Of a stretch of 54,762 bases of DNA, positions 44,598 to 53,079 are shown in pieces (position 1 is the first letter of the stretch; every line of letters begins with the position of its first letter). The stretch is from Bacillota bacterium (GTDB taxonomy: Bacteria > Bacillota_A > Clostridia > Lachnospirales > WQUN01): assembly GCA_009786175.1 (NCBI GenBank), contig WQTQ01000241.1, positions 1-54,762 on the forward strand, in the 5' to 3' direction. Made by a program: the position numbers and the translations under genes. Below the pieces are notes generated by a model, which saw only the letters and a list, made by a program, of their open reading frames with translations, had not been told where the DNA came from and searched no databases.

Positions 44598-45593
44598 ATG
44601 AGAAATTTTGCATTTGTAATGCTATTTGCTGTTATGCTTTTGGTATTGTCCGCCTGTAACAGAACCGAAGAGGAAGGCCTTACAACCATACGCCTTAGTG
44701 AAGTAACGCGTTCGGTGTTTTACGCCCCCCAATATGCCGCAATTGAGCTTGGTTTTTTTGCCGATGAAGGTATTCATATCGACCTTATCACCAGCGACGG
44801 GGCAGATCGTGTTATGACAGCACTTTTATCCGGCGCGGCAGATATTGGCCTATCCGGGCCTGAAGCGGCAATTTATGTTTGGGCAGGCGGCAGGGCAGAC
44901 CATGCCATTGTATTTGCCCAAGTTACCCAGCGGGACGGCTCTTTTCTTATAGCCCGCGAACCCATGCCGGATTTTACGTGGGATAACATCCGCGGAAGCC
45001 ATGTTTTACCCGGGCGCAGGGGCGGAATGCCCTTTATGGTGCTTGAATATGTAACGCGCAGCAAGGGGATTGTACCGGAAGTAGATGTAGTCTTTGATAC
45101 TTCTATTCAGTTTGCGGCTATGGTTGGCGCGTTTCTTGGCGGTACGGCAGATTTTGTTACGGCTTTTGAACCCGTAGCGTCTACCATCGCCCTTGAGGGC
45201 AGGGGATATGTTGTGGCTTCTGTAGGCGAGGCTTTTGGCGAAATCCCATATACGGCTTACTATGCTTTGGGCAGTTTTATTCAGCAAAACCCCAACTTAA
45301 TACAGGGTTTTACAAATGCCCTTCATCGTGGGCAAGTTTGGGTACAGGAAAACTCCCCGGGGAATATTGCAGAAATTATTTCACCATTTTTCCCGGATGC
45401 AGACATAGCAATTCTTACAAGCGCGATTGCCAGATATAAAGAAATTGAAGCGTATGCCGCAACGCCGCATATTACACGAACCAGCTTTGAGAATTTACAG
45501 CGTGTAATGGAATCCGCAGATGAATTACCTGCCCGCGCGCCTTTCGATGTGCTGGTGGACAACAGTTTTGCGGACAGAGCGGTTAGAAGGTAA
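44598..45593 (+). CDS. ABC transporter substrate-binding lipoprotein (NMT1/ThiY/SsuA-like)
   Basis: 331 aa. Lipoprotein signal with lipobox LSAC (Cys ~20). The mature protein begins with the strand-helix VTRSVFYAPQYAAIELGFFADEGI typical of NMT1/THI5-like and SsuA proteins, followed by ALLSGAADIGLSGPEA. It delivers a small substrate to the permease. Candidates are thiamine pyrimidine precursors, sulfonates or riboflavin-like compounds; no riboswitch is visible to decide. ATG 44598 lies 7 nt after CGGAGGG. The operon ends at palindrome copy 4. Confidence 0.87.
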   Translation: MRNFAFVMLFAVMLLVLSACNRTEEEGLTTIRLSEVTRSVFYAPQYAAIELGFFADEGIHIDLITSDGADRVMTALLSGAADIGLSGPEAAIYVWAGGRADHAIVFAQVTQRDGSFLIAREPMPDFTWDNIRGSHVLPGRRGGMPFMVLEYVTRSKGIVPEVDVVFDTSIQFAAMVGAFLGGTADFVTAFEPVASTIALEGRGYVVASVGEAFGEIPYTAYYALGSFIQQNPNLIQGFTNALHRGQVWVQENSPGNIAEIISPFFPDADIAILTSAIARYKEIEAYAATPHITRTSFENLQRVMESADELPARAPFDVLVDNSFADRAVRR

Positions 45594-45597
45594 AAAC

Positions 45598-45643
45598 AAC
45601 ACCCCCTGATATCACATTCACCAATATGATATCAGGGGGTGTT
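45598..45643. terminator. bidirectional terminator, dispersed palindrome copy 4 (looped form)
   Basis: A 17-bp stem (45598-45614 with 45627-45643) carries the CCCCCTGATATCA core with a 12-nt centre. It fills the whole 50-bp gap between the convergent ABC operon and the CD3324-type gene. A-rich left and T-rich right flanks suit both directions. Confidence 0.85.
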
Positions 45644-45922
45644 TTATGCAGTTGCAATATTTTTGCTATATAAAATTTTGCGAATACTTGCCTCTGAAAG
45701 GCAGTATTCCAACATTAATTCACATATATCCGCGCCATTTCTGTAGGCATCGATTATGTTATTATTGCGCGTATGAACTTGGGTACGCGCGCCGTTTTTC
45801 TGCCCCCATCCGATTTTTTCTTCATCTTTTTTGGGAACATATATCAGTGCGCCGCCGGAATATTCTTGCACCAATGCTAAAATATCAGGGGGAAGCACAT
45901 CCTTGGCGTTTACATATTTCAA
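45644..45922 (-). CDS. CD3324-family small HTH-like protein
   Basis: 92 aa matching the clostridial CD3324-type family: it begins MKYVNAKDVLPPDILALVQEY, followed by a GGALIYVPKK strand, W and R/N-rich middle and a C-terminal helix-turn-helix-like EYCLSEASIRKIL, resembling Mor-type DNA-binding proteins. Function is unknown; DNA binding is an inference. It starts at TTG 45922 with ACGGAGG 9 nt upstream. It ends exactly at the palindromic terminator. Confidence 0.8.
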   Translation of the reverse strand: MKYVNAKDVLPPDILALVQEYSGGALIYVPKKDEEKIGWGQKNGARTQVHTRNNNIIDAYRNGADICELMLEYCLSEASIRKILYSKNIATA

Positions 45923-45995
45923 AGTGTAATACCTCCGTAGCGTGTCTGAGTCGAGTGGGGGTTATGCAGTTATGTTCATTTCTTAGTTTTGTCAT
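45885..45995 (-). CDS. possible 36-aa leader peptide upstream of the CD3324-type gene
   Basis: ATG 45995 is preceded by AAAGGAGG at ideal spacing and opens a 36-codon frame that runs across the CD3324 RBS and stops 38 nt inside that gene in a different frame. The strong RBS argues for translation, and the overlap could couple or block the downstream start. The protein (begins MTKLRNEHN) has no recognised feature. Confidence 0.3.
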   Translation of the reverse strand: MTKLRNEHNCITPTRLRHATEVLHFEICKRQGCASP

Positions 45996-46390
45996 TTCAA
46001 TGCCTCCTTTTCTATAGTGGGCGGGAACACCCATTGTTATTGTTTTGATAAACTCGCAAAAAGGGAGGACGCATTAGCAACAGCTAAGCGCGTCCACCCT
46101 TTAAGTTATTATTGTCCTTTTAAGGTTAGGACAAAAACCACCCTAAATATACCAAAATTGATCAGCTCCTTTCTTGGGTTGGAGTTGGCTGCATGTGAGG
46201 ATTCTCACTGCAACTGTTTGTATTTTACTACTCATTTGCAAAAACAGCAATATAAAAATTAATTATAATCATTTTTTCTCAAACTTTATCAAACTCTTTG
46301 CCAAAGTCCCTTGACTTAACTCTAAGAAAGGAGTACCCTATGGTCTACCATAATTTTGCAAATAGCTTTGTGTGATTATTTTAAATGTAG
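45996..46390. other. structured intergenic region before the Mrp-like operon
   Basis: There is no convincing gene in these ~395 bp. Hairpin 1 is composite: AAAGGG-a-GGACGC (46060-46072) with GCGTCC-a-CCCTTT (46090-46102), enclosing TTAGC-aaca-GCTAA. Hairpin 2 is TTGTCCT/AGGACAA (46112-46118 with 46128-46134). Hairpin 3 has GTGAG-gatt-CTCAC within a larger imperfect stem (~46183-46215). The spacing of three stems suggests a leader RNA, small RNA or relic. A weak TTGACT at 46311 and AAAGGAG before an 11-codon frame (46340-46375) follow. Confidence 0.5.
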
Positions 46391-46888
46391 GTGAATGTTA
46401 TTAGGATTATTGTTAAAGTAGTCTTGCTTACACTGGTGTGGGTAATTCTACGGGAATCTGTTTCTGTTGCAGATATAATTGTTGGATTAGTTATAAGCAT
46501 ACTGTGCATATGGTACAGCCAAAAGTTTATACCATTAAGCAGGATTAAAGGCGTAAATTTCTTTAAATTGGTGTTATACCCCTTGTTTTTAGTTGGGCAA
46601 ATTTATATAGCCGGTTTTTATGTTATAAAAAGGATTTTTGCAGGGGCCAGCACGCATATTACAACAGTTAAGACAAAAATTGAGAATGAGGAATTGCGTG
46701 TAATACTTGCAGATTCCATAACCCTTACCCCCGGTTCTGTATTGCTGGACTTAACAGGTGACAATATAACAGTTGTATGGTTAAGCGGCAAAAGCGAACT
46801 ATATCAGGACCGGGATGTGGACAAGCTGATAAAGGGCAGCCTGGAGGAAAAACTTTTGGCTGCGGAAATAGAAACGGGTACGTCATGA
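46391..46888 (+). CDS. mnhE: Na+/H+ antiporter subunit E (MnhE/MrpE, MbhA-like)
   Basis: 165 aa with two to three N-terminal transmembrane helices followed by a cytoplasmic domain with SITLTPGSVLLDL, the MnhE hallmark. It starts at GTG 46391 with only a weak TAGGTG upstream. It is the first gene of a six-gene cation module in the order E-F-G-(A' + B)-C-D, overlapping the next gene by 4 bases. Confidence 0.88.
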   Translation: MNVIRIIVKVVLLTLVWVILRESVSVADIIVGLVISILCIWYSQKFIPLSRIKGVNFFKLVLYPLFLVGQIYIAGFYVIKRIFAGASTHITTVKTKIENEELRVILADSITLTPGSVLLDLTGDNITVVWLSGKSELYQDRDVDKLIKGSLEEKLLAAEIETGTS

Positions 46889-47148
46889 ATATTTTATTGT
46901 GGATTATTATTGCATTTTTGCTAATTGTATTTTTCCGGATTGTAATAATGGGGCCATCCCGCTGGGATAGGCTTTTGGGTATGAGTGTTACATCTGTAAA
47001 AATTATCGTTTTAATCATTTTTTTTGCGTCGGCAAATGATAGGGCATATTTGTTGGACTTTGCAATTATTTACGCGATGTTCGGGTTTATCAGTATCATT
47101 TTTATCGCATTGTTTTTATCAAAAAGAAGCAGGAGAGGCAAAGAGTAA
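46885..47148 (+). CDS. mnhF: antiporter subunit F (MnhF/MrpF, MbhB-like)
   Basis: 87 aa, three transmembrane helices, with the MnhF pattern RIVIMGPSRWDRLLGMSV and a cytoplasmic KRSRRGKE tail. ATG 46885 overlaps the mnhE stop as ATGA. The same frame extends upstream, but that part lies inside mnhE. Confidence 0.88.
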   Translation: MNILLWIIIAFLLIVFFRIVIMGPSRWDRLLGMSVTSVKIIVLIIFFASANDRAYLLDFAIIYAMFGFISIIFIALFLSKRSRRGKE

Positions 47149-47149
47149 A

Positions 47150-47479
47150 ATGAACGGCATCATAGACATTATTAGTATGATAATTTTAATCGCCGGGGTT
47201 GTTTTTATGGCGTTTGGCGTTATTGCTATGTTTAGGTTTAAAAATTTTTACCCCCGTATTTTAACTACTTCTAAAATTGACACGGTGGGTGTAATTACAA
47301 TTATCATTGGTATGGCAATAAGACACGGTATAAGTTCGTTTACCGGCAAGATTGTGCTTTTGGGGGTTATTATGCTTATTTTTAACCCTTTGGTTGCCCA
47401 CATTCTGGCGCGTTCGGCCTATTTATGCGGGTATAAAATAGATGAATCAGAAAATGGAACTGCGGAGGTATCCAAATGA
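47150..47479 (+). CDS. mnhG: antiporter subunit G (MnhG/MrpG, MbhC-like)
   Basis: 109 aa, three transmembrane helices. FRFKNFYPRILTTSKIDTVG is the family signature (usually D-x-Y-x-R-x-H-A-x-x-K). The ATG lies one base after the mnhF stop, and the end overlaps the next gene by 4 bases. Confidence 0.88.
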   Translation: MNGIIDIISMIILIAGVVFMAFGVIAMFRFKNFYPRILTTSKIDTVGVITIIIGMAIRHGISSFTGKIVLLGVIMLIFNPLVAHILARSAYLCGYKIDESENGTAEVSK

Positions 47480-48414
47480 TTTACGCGATTCTTTCCGCAT
47501 GGATTATTATTGCCTTACTTATTGTATGGGAGCAAAGAATTGCCAGGACAATTATATATCTTGCAGTTTTTTCACTTATTTCTTCTGTTGTGTATATTTT
47601 CCTTGGTTCGCCGGATGTGGCGATGGCAGAGGCGGCGGCAAGTGTTTTTACAACGGTATTTTTTATTATTTGTTTCGAAAAATATTTTAGCCGCGTGGAT
47701 AGAGGAGAGAAAGTACCCAAACAAAGTATTATCAAAGTATTGATTCCTATTATTTTTACAGTGTTTTTGTTTGGCCTGTTTATATTTGTAATCCCGGAAA
47801 ATACCGGACAGCCGCACGAAATTAATTTAAGCGAATTGTATATTTCGTCCTTCGAAAATGACTTTGGCGGGGAAAATGCCGTAACTGCAATATATCTTGG
47901 TTATCGTGTGTATGACACACTTTTTGAAGCGTTGGTGTTGGTTATTAGTGTGGTTGCGGTTATACACATGTCCCATTCCAAGAAAACTGTTGTAAAAAGC
48001 GGTAAACACAGCGAGATGGAAAGGGACGGTATGGCAGTATTTGCAATACGCGTTATATGTCCGGTAATGCTGCTGTTTGGGGTATACTTGATACTGAACG
48101 GGCATATTTCTCCCGGGGGCGGCTTCCAGGGCGGGCTTGCAATTGCCGCATTCTTTATATGCAGGTACATGATTTACGATGTTTATGACCTGCCAATACG
48201 GAAACTTATCCGCTTGGAAGAATTAGTTTTTGCGGGAATTATTATATTTGCAGTAATTATTGTTTTTTGGGGATTTACCTCACATTTGCCGCCTCGTATT
48301 CAGCCTTTTGTGCAAACGGCGCACATGATTGCCATGAACGCGCTTATCGGGCTAAAAGTGGCATGCGGGTTTATTATCTTGTTCTATAGATATATTGCGG
48401 TAGAAAGTAAATAA
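47476..48414 (+). CDS. mnhB: MbhD/MbhE-like plus MnhB fusion subunit
   Basis: 312 aa. Residues ~1-75 resemble MbhD, the MrpA C-terminal extension (GSPDVAMAEAAASVF). About 80-165 correspond to an MbhE-like part with a DTLFEALVLV end. About 185-312 are the MnhB domain (GHISPGGGFQGGL). In Mrp antiporters the first two parts are the C-terminus of MrpA; here they stand without the large NuoL-like antiporter domain and are fused to B. All segments are membrane helices. Confidence 0.85.
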   Translation: MIYAILSAWIIIALLIVWEQRIARTIIYLAVFSLISSVVYIFLGSPDVAMAEAAASVFTTVFFIICFEKYFSRVDRGEKVPKQSIIKVLIPIIFTVFLFGLFIFVIPENTGQPHEINLSELYISSFENDFGGENAVTAIYLGYRVYDTLFEALVLVISVVAVIHMSHSKKTVVKSGKHSEMERDGMAVFAIRVICPVMLLFGVYLILNGHISPGGGFQGGLAIAAFFICRYMIYDVYDLPIRKLIRLEELVFAGIIIFAVIIVFWGFTSHLPPRIQPFVQTAHMIAMNALIGLKVACGFIILFYRYIAVESK

Positions 48415-48431
48415 AAAATTTGGAGGATGTA

Positions 48432-48803
48432 ATGTTTGCAGGAGTTGAAGTTATAGAGCTTTTTGCCATCGTTATGTTTTTTATTAGTTTTTACGGGCTT
48501 ATATCCAGTAAGAATGTAATTAAATCTATTGTAAGCATTCTCTTGATGGAAGTGGCGGTTATCGTGTTTTTTTTGGGAATTGGTTTTACCGGCCGCGCTG
48601 TTCCGCCTGTTGGGACAGACCTGATAACTTTGGAGTATGTAGCCGATCCGTTACCGCAGGCTTTAATGATAACTGCAGTAATTGTTGGCTTGGCTACCAC
48701 TGCCATAAACATTACAATGTTTATTACATTGTTCCGAAAATATAAAACTGCAGATTGGAATACAATTAAGACATCTGCTTTATTGCCCGGTGGAGAAAAA
48801 TAA
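48432..48803 (+). CDS. mnhC: antiporter subunit C (MnhC/MrpC, NuoK-like, MbhG-like)
   Basis: 123 aa, three transmembrane helices. NuoK-like with a conserved Glu in SILLMEVAVIV and the ITAVIVGLATTAINI helix near the C-terminus. The start at 48432 follows TTGGAGG; the frame opening at 48420 lies on the SD. The stop and the next ATG share one base. Confidence 0.88.
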   Translation: MFAGVEVIELFAIVMFFISFYGLISSKNVIKSIVSILLMEVAVIVFFLGIGFTGRAVPPVGTDLITLEYVADPLPQALMITAVIVGLATTAINITMFITLFRKYKTADWNTIKTSALLPGGEK

Positions 48804-50389
48804 TGCTGACATTTTTTGTGATTGTGCCAATTCTGATAGCTGTATTTTTATATCTGTTCCCATTTCAAAAAGCAGCCAGAATTATATCCATATTTACACA
48901 AGTTGGGCTTACAGCCGCAACTTTCTTTTTGTTTTTAAGCAGCCGTGACGAAACCATTGTTACAATTATCGGCGATTATGGAATATTGGGTATTACCCTT
49001 AGGGCCGATGCACTTTCGTCTGTCTTTATTTTGCTTACGGTTTTTGTGTTTTTGATGGCGGCAATTTACAGCTACAGCAGTAATACAAGTAGTTTGTTCT
49101 GGTTTTTGCTGTTTATTTGGGAAGCATCAATTATCGGTATTTTTTTAAGCAGCGACTTATTTAATATTTTCGTATTGACAGAAGTAGGTACTGTTGTGGT
49201 TTCTGTGCTTATAATGTACAACAGAAAAAACCGGTCTATGTATGACGGTATGATTTACTTAATGATAAACGTTGTTGTTGTACAATTTTACTTACTTGGC
49301 CTGGGCTATGTGTACCGGCTGGCCGGAACCTTGGACATTGCCGCAGCTGCAGCAGCTTTTGGCAGGCTAGAGGCACATGCTCAATTGTTGCCATACGCGC
49401 TTATCATGACATTTGTTGGGCTTAAATGTGCCGTTTTTCCTGTGTTTAGCTGGCTGCCAAAAGCCCACGGAACGCCGGGTGCTTCTGCGGCGGTTTCTGC
49501 TGTACTTTCCGGATTGCATATAAAAAGTGGTATTTATATGTTTCTACGGTTCCAAGAAATTTTTGAAGGCGTAGCAACTACTGAGTTTTTCTTGTTAGTT
49601 GGAATTGCCACGGCGGTTGTTGGGGTTGTTATGTCACTGGCGCAGACAGACATTAAACTTATATTGGCATACAGCACAATTGCGCAAGTTGGCTTGATTA
49701 TTGTAGGCCTTAACTTAAATAACGAATACAGCTACATTGGCAGCTTGTACCACATTGTTACGCACGGGGTTTTTAAGTCTGCACTGTTTTTGGGTTCCGG
49801 TGTGATTATTAACGAGTACGGTACCCGGGATACTACAAAAATTTGCGGAGCATGGCGGCGTATTCCCATTACAAGCTGTGTCACCGGCTTGGCTATTTTG
49901 GGTATAATAGGTGCGCCGTTTTATAGCGGAAGTGTGTCTAAATATTTTTTATTGCAGGGCGCAGGCGGGTTTCTATACATTTTTCTGCTGCTTATTAACC
50001 TTGGCACAATAATGATATTTATAAAGTATTCGATGATGTTTTTTGGCAGGTCATCGGAAGGCGTTAAGTTAATACGTAATGATTGGTGGCAGCTTATACC
50101 CCTTTTGGCTCTGGGAATTTCATGCCTTTTGCTGGGTATTTTTGGTGAATCCTTAATTCTCTTTTTATTTAACGTGGATAAATCTATTGACTTATTCGGC
50201 TACATTGAAAAGTGCGGGATTTTTGCGGCAAGTTTGGTTGTAGGATACTTCATTTTCAGGTATTATATAAAAGATAGTGCGTTGCTTGCGCGAATAAGTA
50301 AGTTTGAGTTTGGTTTTAGAGGCATGTGCGCTGCCATAGGTGTGTTTTTTGCTATATTTGTTATCTACTTGCAATTTTTAGGGGTGTGA
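48803..50389 (+). CDS. mnhD: antiporter subunit D (MnhD/MrpD, NuoM/N-like, MbhH-like)
   Basis: 528 aa, about 14 transmembrane helices. A complex-I-type antiporter core with the conserved Glu helix FNIFVLTEVGTVVVSVL, Lys in FVGLKCAVFPVFSWLPKAHGTPGASAAVSAV-type segments, and the YHIVTHGVFKSALF helix with the channel His/Lys. It is the only large ion-translocating subunit in this module. Overlaps mnhC by one base. Confidence 0.92.
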   Translation: MLTFFVIVPILIAVFLYLFPFQKAARIISIFTQVGLTAATFFLFLSSRDETIVTIIGDYGILGITLRADALSSVFILLTVFVFLMAAIYSYSSNTSSLFWFLLFIWEASIIGIFLSSDLFNIFVLTEVGTVVVSVLIMYNRKNRSMYDGMIYLMINVVVVQFYLLGLGYVYRLAGTLDIAAAAAAFGRLEAHAQLLPYALIMTFVGLKCAVFPVFSWLPKAHGTPGASAAVSAVLSGLHIKSGIYMFLRFQEIFEGVATTEFFLLVGIATAVVGVVMSLAQTDIKLILAYSTIAQVGLIIVGLNLNNEYSYIGSLYHIVTHGVFKSALFLGSGVIINEYGTRDTTKICGAWRRIPITSCVTGLAILGIIGAPFYSGSVSKYFLLQGAGGFLYIFLLLINLGTIMIFIKYSMMFFGRSSEGVKLIRNDWWQLIPLLALGISCLLLGIFGESLILFLFNVDKSIDLFGYIEKCGIFAASLVVGYFIFRYYIKDSALLARISKFEFGFRGMCAAIGVFFAIFVIYLQFLGV

Positions 50390-50391
50390 TT

Positions 50392-51726
50392 TTGTTGTTA
50401 ACAGCAGTACGCAGCAATGATTGGCTGCAAAATAAATTTTTTCTGAGACCTTACAGGGTTCATGTATTACTATTTTTACTTATGATTTTGCAAGGGTTTA
50501 TTTTTGATACGCCGCGTAATATCCTTGATGGTACTTGGGCGATTTTTATTTCTACAGATTTACTTATTACAGACTACATAGCCGTTGGCGGCATAGGGGC
50601 CGCATTTGTAAATGTGGCCCTTGCAGGGTTACTTGCCATAGCCGCCATGCGTTTTGCAAAGCACGAGCCCAGCGGCCTTGCCATTGCCACCTTGGGTGTT
50701 GTTGTCGCTATGGCGTTTTTTGGCAAAAACCCTGCCAACATGCTTCCCATTATTGCCGGCGGCTGGCTGTACAGTAAATATACCGGCACCCCACACAGGA
50801 GTTGTGTATTGCCATCCATTTTGGCCACCTGTTTAGCCCCTGTTGTTACCAGGTTTGCGGCTGTTTCCGGTTTACCCGGCCCCATGAGCGTTGCGGTTAT
50901 CTACCAAATTCCTATACCTGTTGGGGTTGCCATGGGTGTGTTTTTGGGCCTGTTTATCGGGTTTATTATGACCCCGTTTGCGGCGGCACTGCGTAAAGCC
51001 CACGAAGGGTATCATCTTTACAATGTTGGTTTTGCCGCGGGCATTTTGGCAGTTGGTATGTTTGCGGTGTTTCAGACATTGGGCATTGATCAGGATATTA
51101 TAAATAATTGGAGCAGCGGCTATAACTTGGAGCTGGCTACATTTTCTATTGTAATGTCTGTATACTATATTATTTGCGGCGTTTTAAGCCGCTGTAAATC
51201 TCTATCTTTTAGGGAACTGCTGCGCATAGACGCAGAAGATTATGACTACTATAAAAAATATTCAGGCATGACATATGTATCCATGGGGATTTTGGGGCTT
51301 ATATGCGTACTGTTTATGTTTGCCATACGGGGCGAATACAACGGAGTTGTAATAGGCGGCTTAATTTCCACAATAGGGTTTGGGGCTTTTGGTAAGCCGA
51401 TAATCAGCTCTGTAATACTTATGTCCGGTGCGGTGATGGCAGCAGGCGCAAGTGCGCTTCTTACGGGTGCGCCTGTAAACCACCGCTCGTTTTTGGTGGC
51501 TACTCTGTTTGCCACATGTCTTGCCCCCATAGCTACACGGTTTGGGTGGAAGTGGGGGCTTGTGGCCGGGTTTTTGCATTTATCCCTGTCTATAAATGTA
51601 GCTTTATTCCACGGCGGAATGAATTTGTACAACAACGGTTTTGCCGGTGGTGTAGCCGCTATGATCCTGGTGCCAATAATGAAATTTGTGGCGGAAGAAA
51701 GGGCAAAGAAAAGGTCAAAGGTATAG
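50392..51726 (+). CDS. DUF1576 integral membrane protein
   Basis: 444 aa with about 12 hydrophobic segments and an internal duplication. The halves share GKNPANMLPIIAGG / GKPIISSVILMSGA, HRSCVLPSILATCLAPVVTRF / HRSFLVATLFATCLAPIATRF and LYNVGFAAGILAVGM / LYNNGFAGGVAAMIL. This matches DUF1576, a family of unknown function. It starts at TTG 50392, 6 nt after AGGGGTG and 2 bp after mnhD, so it belongs to the cation operon; a transport or accessory role is an inference. Degenerate DNA follows. Confidence 0.85.
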   Translation: MLLTAVRSNDWLQNKFFLRPYRVHVLLFLLMILQGFIFDTPRNILDGTWAIFISTDLLITDYIAVGGIGAAFVNVALAGLLAIAAMRFAKHEPSGLAIATLGVVVAMAFFGKNPANMLPIIAGGWLYSKYTGTPHRSCVLPSILATCLAPVVTRFAAVSGLPGPMSVAVIYQIPIPVGVAMGVFLGLFIGFIMTPFAAALRKAHEGYHLYNVGFAAGILAVGMFAVFQTLGIDQDIINNWSSGYNLELATFSIVMSVYYIICGVLSRCKSLSFRELLRIDAEDYDYYKKYSGMTYVSMGILGLICVLFMFAIRGEYNGVVIGGLISTIGFGAFGKPIISSVILMSGAVMAAGASALLTGAPVNHRSFLVATLFATCLAPIATRFGWKWGLVAGFLHLSLSINVALFHGGMNLYNNGFAGGVAAMILVPIMKFVAEERAKKRSKV

Positions 51727-51780
51727 CTGTTCCGGCTTGCATAATGGGATATGGATTAGTGGAGTATATGTACCAAATAG

Positions 51781-52817
51781 AAATATGGAGGATACATTCT
51801 ACTTGGCGTTGAAGATGACGGGGAGATTAACGGTGTAAACCCTAAAGCCGTTACCAAAATGAAAAATGATTTTGCAAATTCGTTGAATAATCCGCAACGA
51901 TTTTCACCAACACTTTTTCTTTCTTTAGAAGAAGCTGAACTTAACGGCAAAACTATACTATGGTGCTATATACGCCCAATTCTCAAGTAGTAATGTTTGG
52001 CGGCAAAATTTACGACCGTGCTGTGGATGGAGACATGGATATTACACGGAATTCTGAGATGGTATCTCAAATTCATCGCCGAAAGTCGGCAGATTATTCA
52101 GAGCGCAATATTTTCCCATATGCTAAAGAAGAACATTTTGATTTTTCAAGACTTATGCCGAAAGTTCGGCGTTTACTTGCCAATCGTGATGATTTGATTG
52201 ATGCTTACGAGCAACTAATGGATTTTATTGCCAAGCATACACTTGATAAATTTCATTTGATTGGTGACCAATCGGTTAGCTTACTTTCTGGAATTTCTCG
52301 TGAGATTGTCAGTAATATTCTCGTACATCGAGAGTATACAAGTGCGTATCCTGCAAAAATTATTGTTGAGCGTGACCGCATTGTAACGGAAAACTGGAAC
52401 TTGCCCAAAGCCCCCGGACGTATTGACCCCAATAATTTTGCGCCTTTTCCAAAAAATCCATTACTCGCACATTTCTTTATAAATATCGGACGTTTAGATG
52501 TTCTCGGCTCCGGCGTCAGAAATTTATATAAGTATACAAAGCTATACTCTGGCGGTGTGCCAGAGCTAATTGATGGTGATGTGTTCAAAACTATAGTGCC
52601 TCTTACTAAATCGAACTATGTTTTGAGCGATAACGCGCCTCGACAAATGGTTCTCGCATACATTGAAGCGCATGGCGAAATAAATGCAACCTTAGTAGCC
52701 TAACTAATCAACCGTTCGCCCGGTACTGCAAGACGTGTGCTTTCACATCTTGTCGATGAAGGCGTTATTACAGCGGTCGGTGCAAATCGAAATCGTAAAT
52801 ATAAACTTGCGGAATAA
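51781..52817 (+). pseudogene. decayed AlbA_2/Schlafen-like putative DNA-binding protein
   Basis: Fragments in order: an N-terminally truncated AlbA_2 piece starting GGYILLGVEDDGEINGVNP (51787 on) ends at a TAG near 51987 after a 1-base frameshift. The other frame continues from ~51960 (SQVVMFGGKIYDRA), runs through REIVSNILVHREY (the C-terminal ATPase-like helicase-associated region), and stops at TAA 52701-52703. The same frame then resumes LINRSPGTARRVLSHL (a winged-helix tail) to 52817. Compared with family members, ~70 residues are missing after LLANRD. One frameshift, one deletion and one nonsense codon make it a pseudogene. Confidence 0.85.
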
Positions 52818-52861
52818 TTATGAGTATTTTATCGCTTCCTCTGCAATCACCCAAGTCATAC

Positions 52862-53011
52862 CTATTCAAAATAAACTGAAACATGCCAACAAATACCGTA
52901 ACGGTCTGTGTTGTAAACAATGGTTTTTACTTCTGCTCCCAGTGCCTCTTTGTAGAAGGTAATGGCTTCGTGACAATTGCCCGGGAAGCCTATGGATGGT
53001 AAATTTAGCAT
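52862..53011 (-). pseudogene. remnant of a PhnB-like VOC-family protein
   Basis: A 49-codon frame. Its start (LPSIGFPGNCHEAITFYKEA and LGAEVK) matches the first strand-helix of PhnB/glyoxalase-like proteins, and its end (DRYGICWHVSVYF) resembles the C-terminal strand. The ~80-100 residues between are missing, so it is an internally deleted remnant. Confidence 0.65.
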
Positions 53012-53079
53012 GTGAATATGCTCTTTTCAGAAAATTGTGTCGCGTGGACACTAAAATTATATATTAAGAATCCCGTGCG

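Noticed and set aside
46311..46342. MerR-type promoter (TTGACT with a long spacer and short inverted repeat ACTC/GAGT)
   Set aside because: There is no acceptable -10 at 19 bp, the dyad is only 4 bp, and no MerR gene is nearby.
46340..46375. 11-codon frame behind AAAGGAG
   Set aside because: Too short to call without homologues; recorded only as part of the structured intergenic region.
46777..46884. Upstream extension of mnhF within mnhE
   Set aside because: The frame is open but lies inside mnhE; the ATG at 46885 gives the family-length protein with the usual ATGA overlap.
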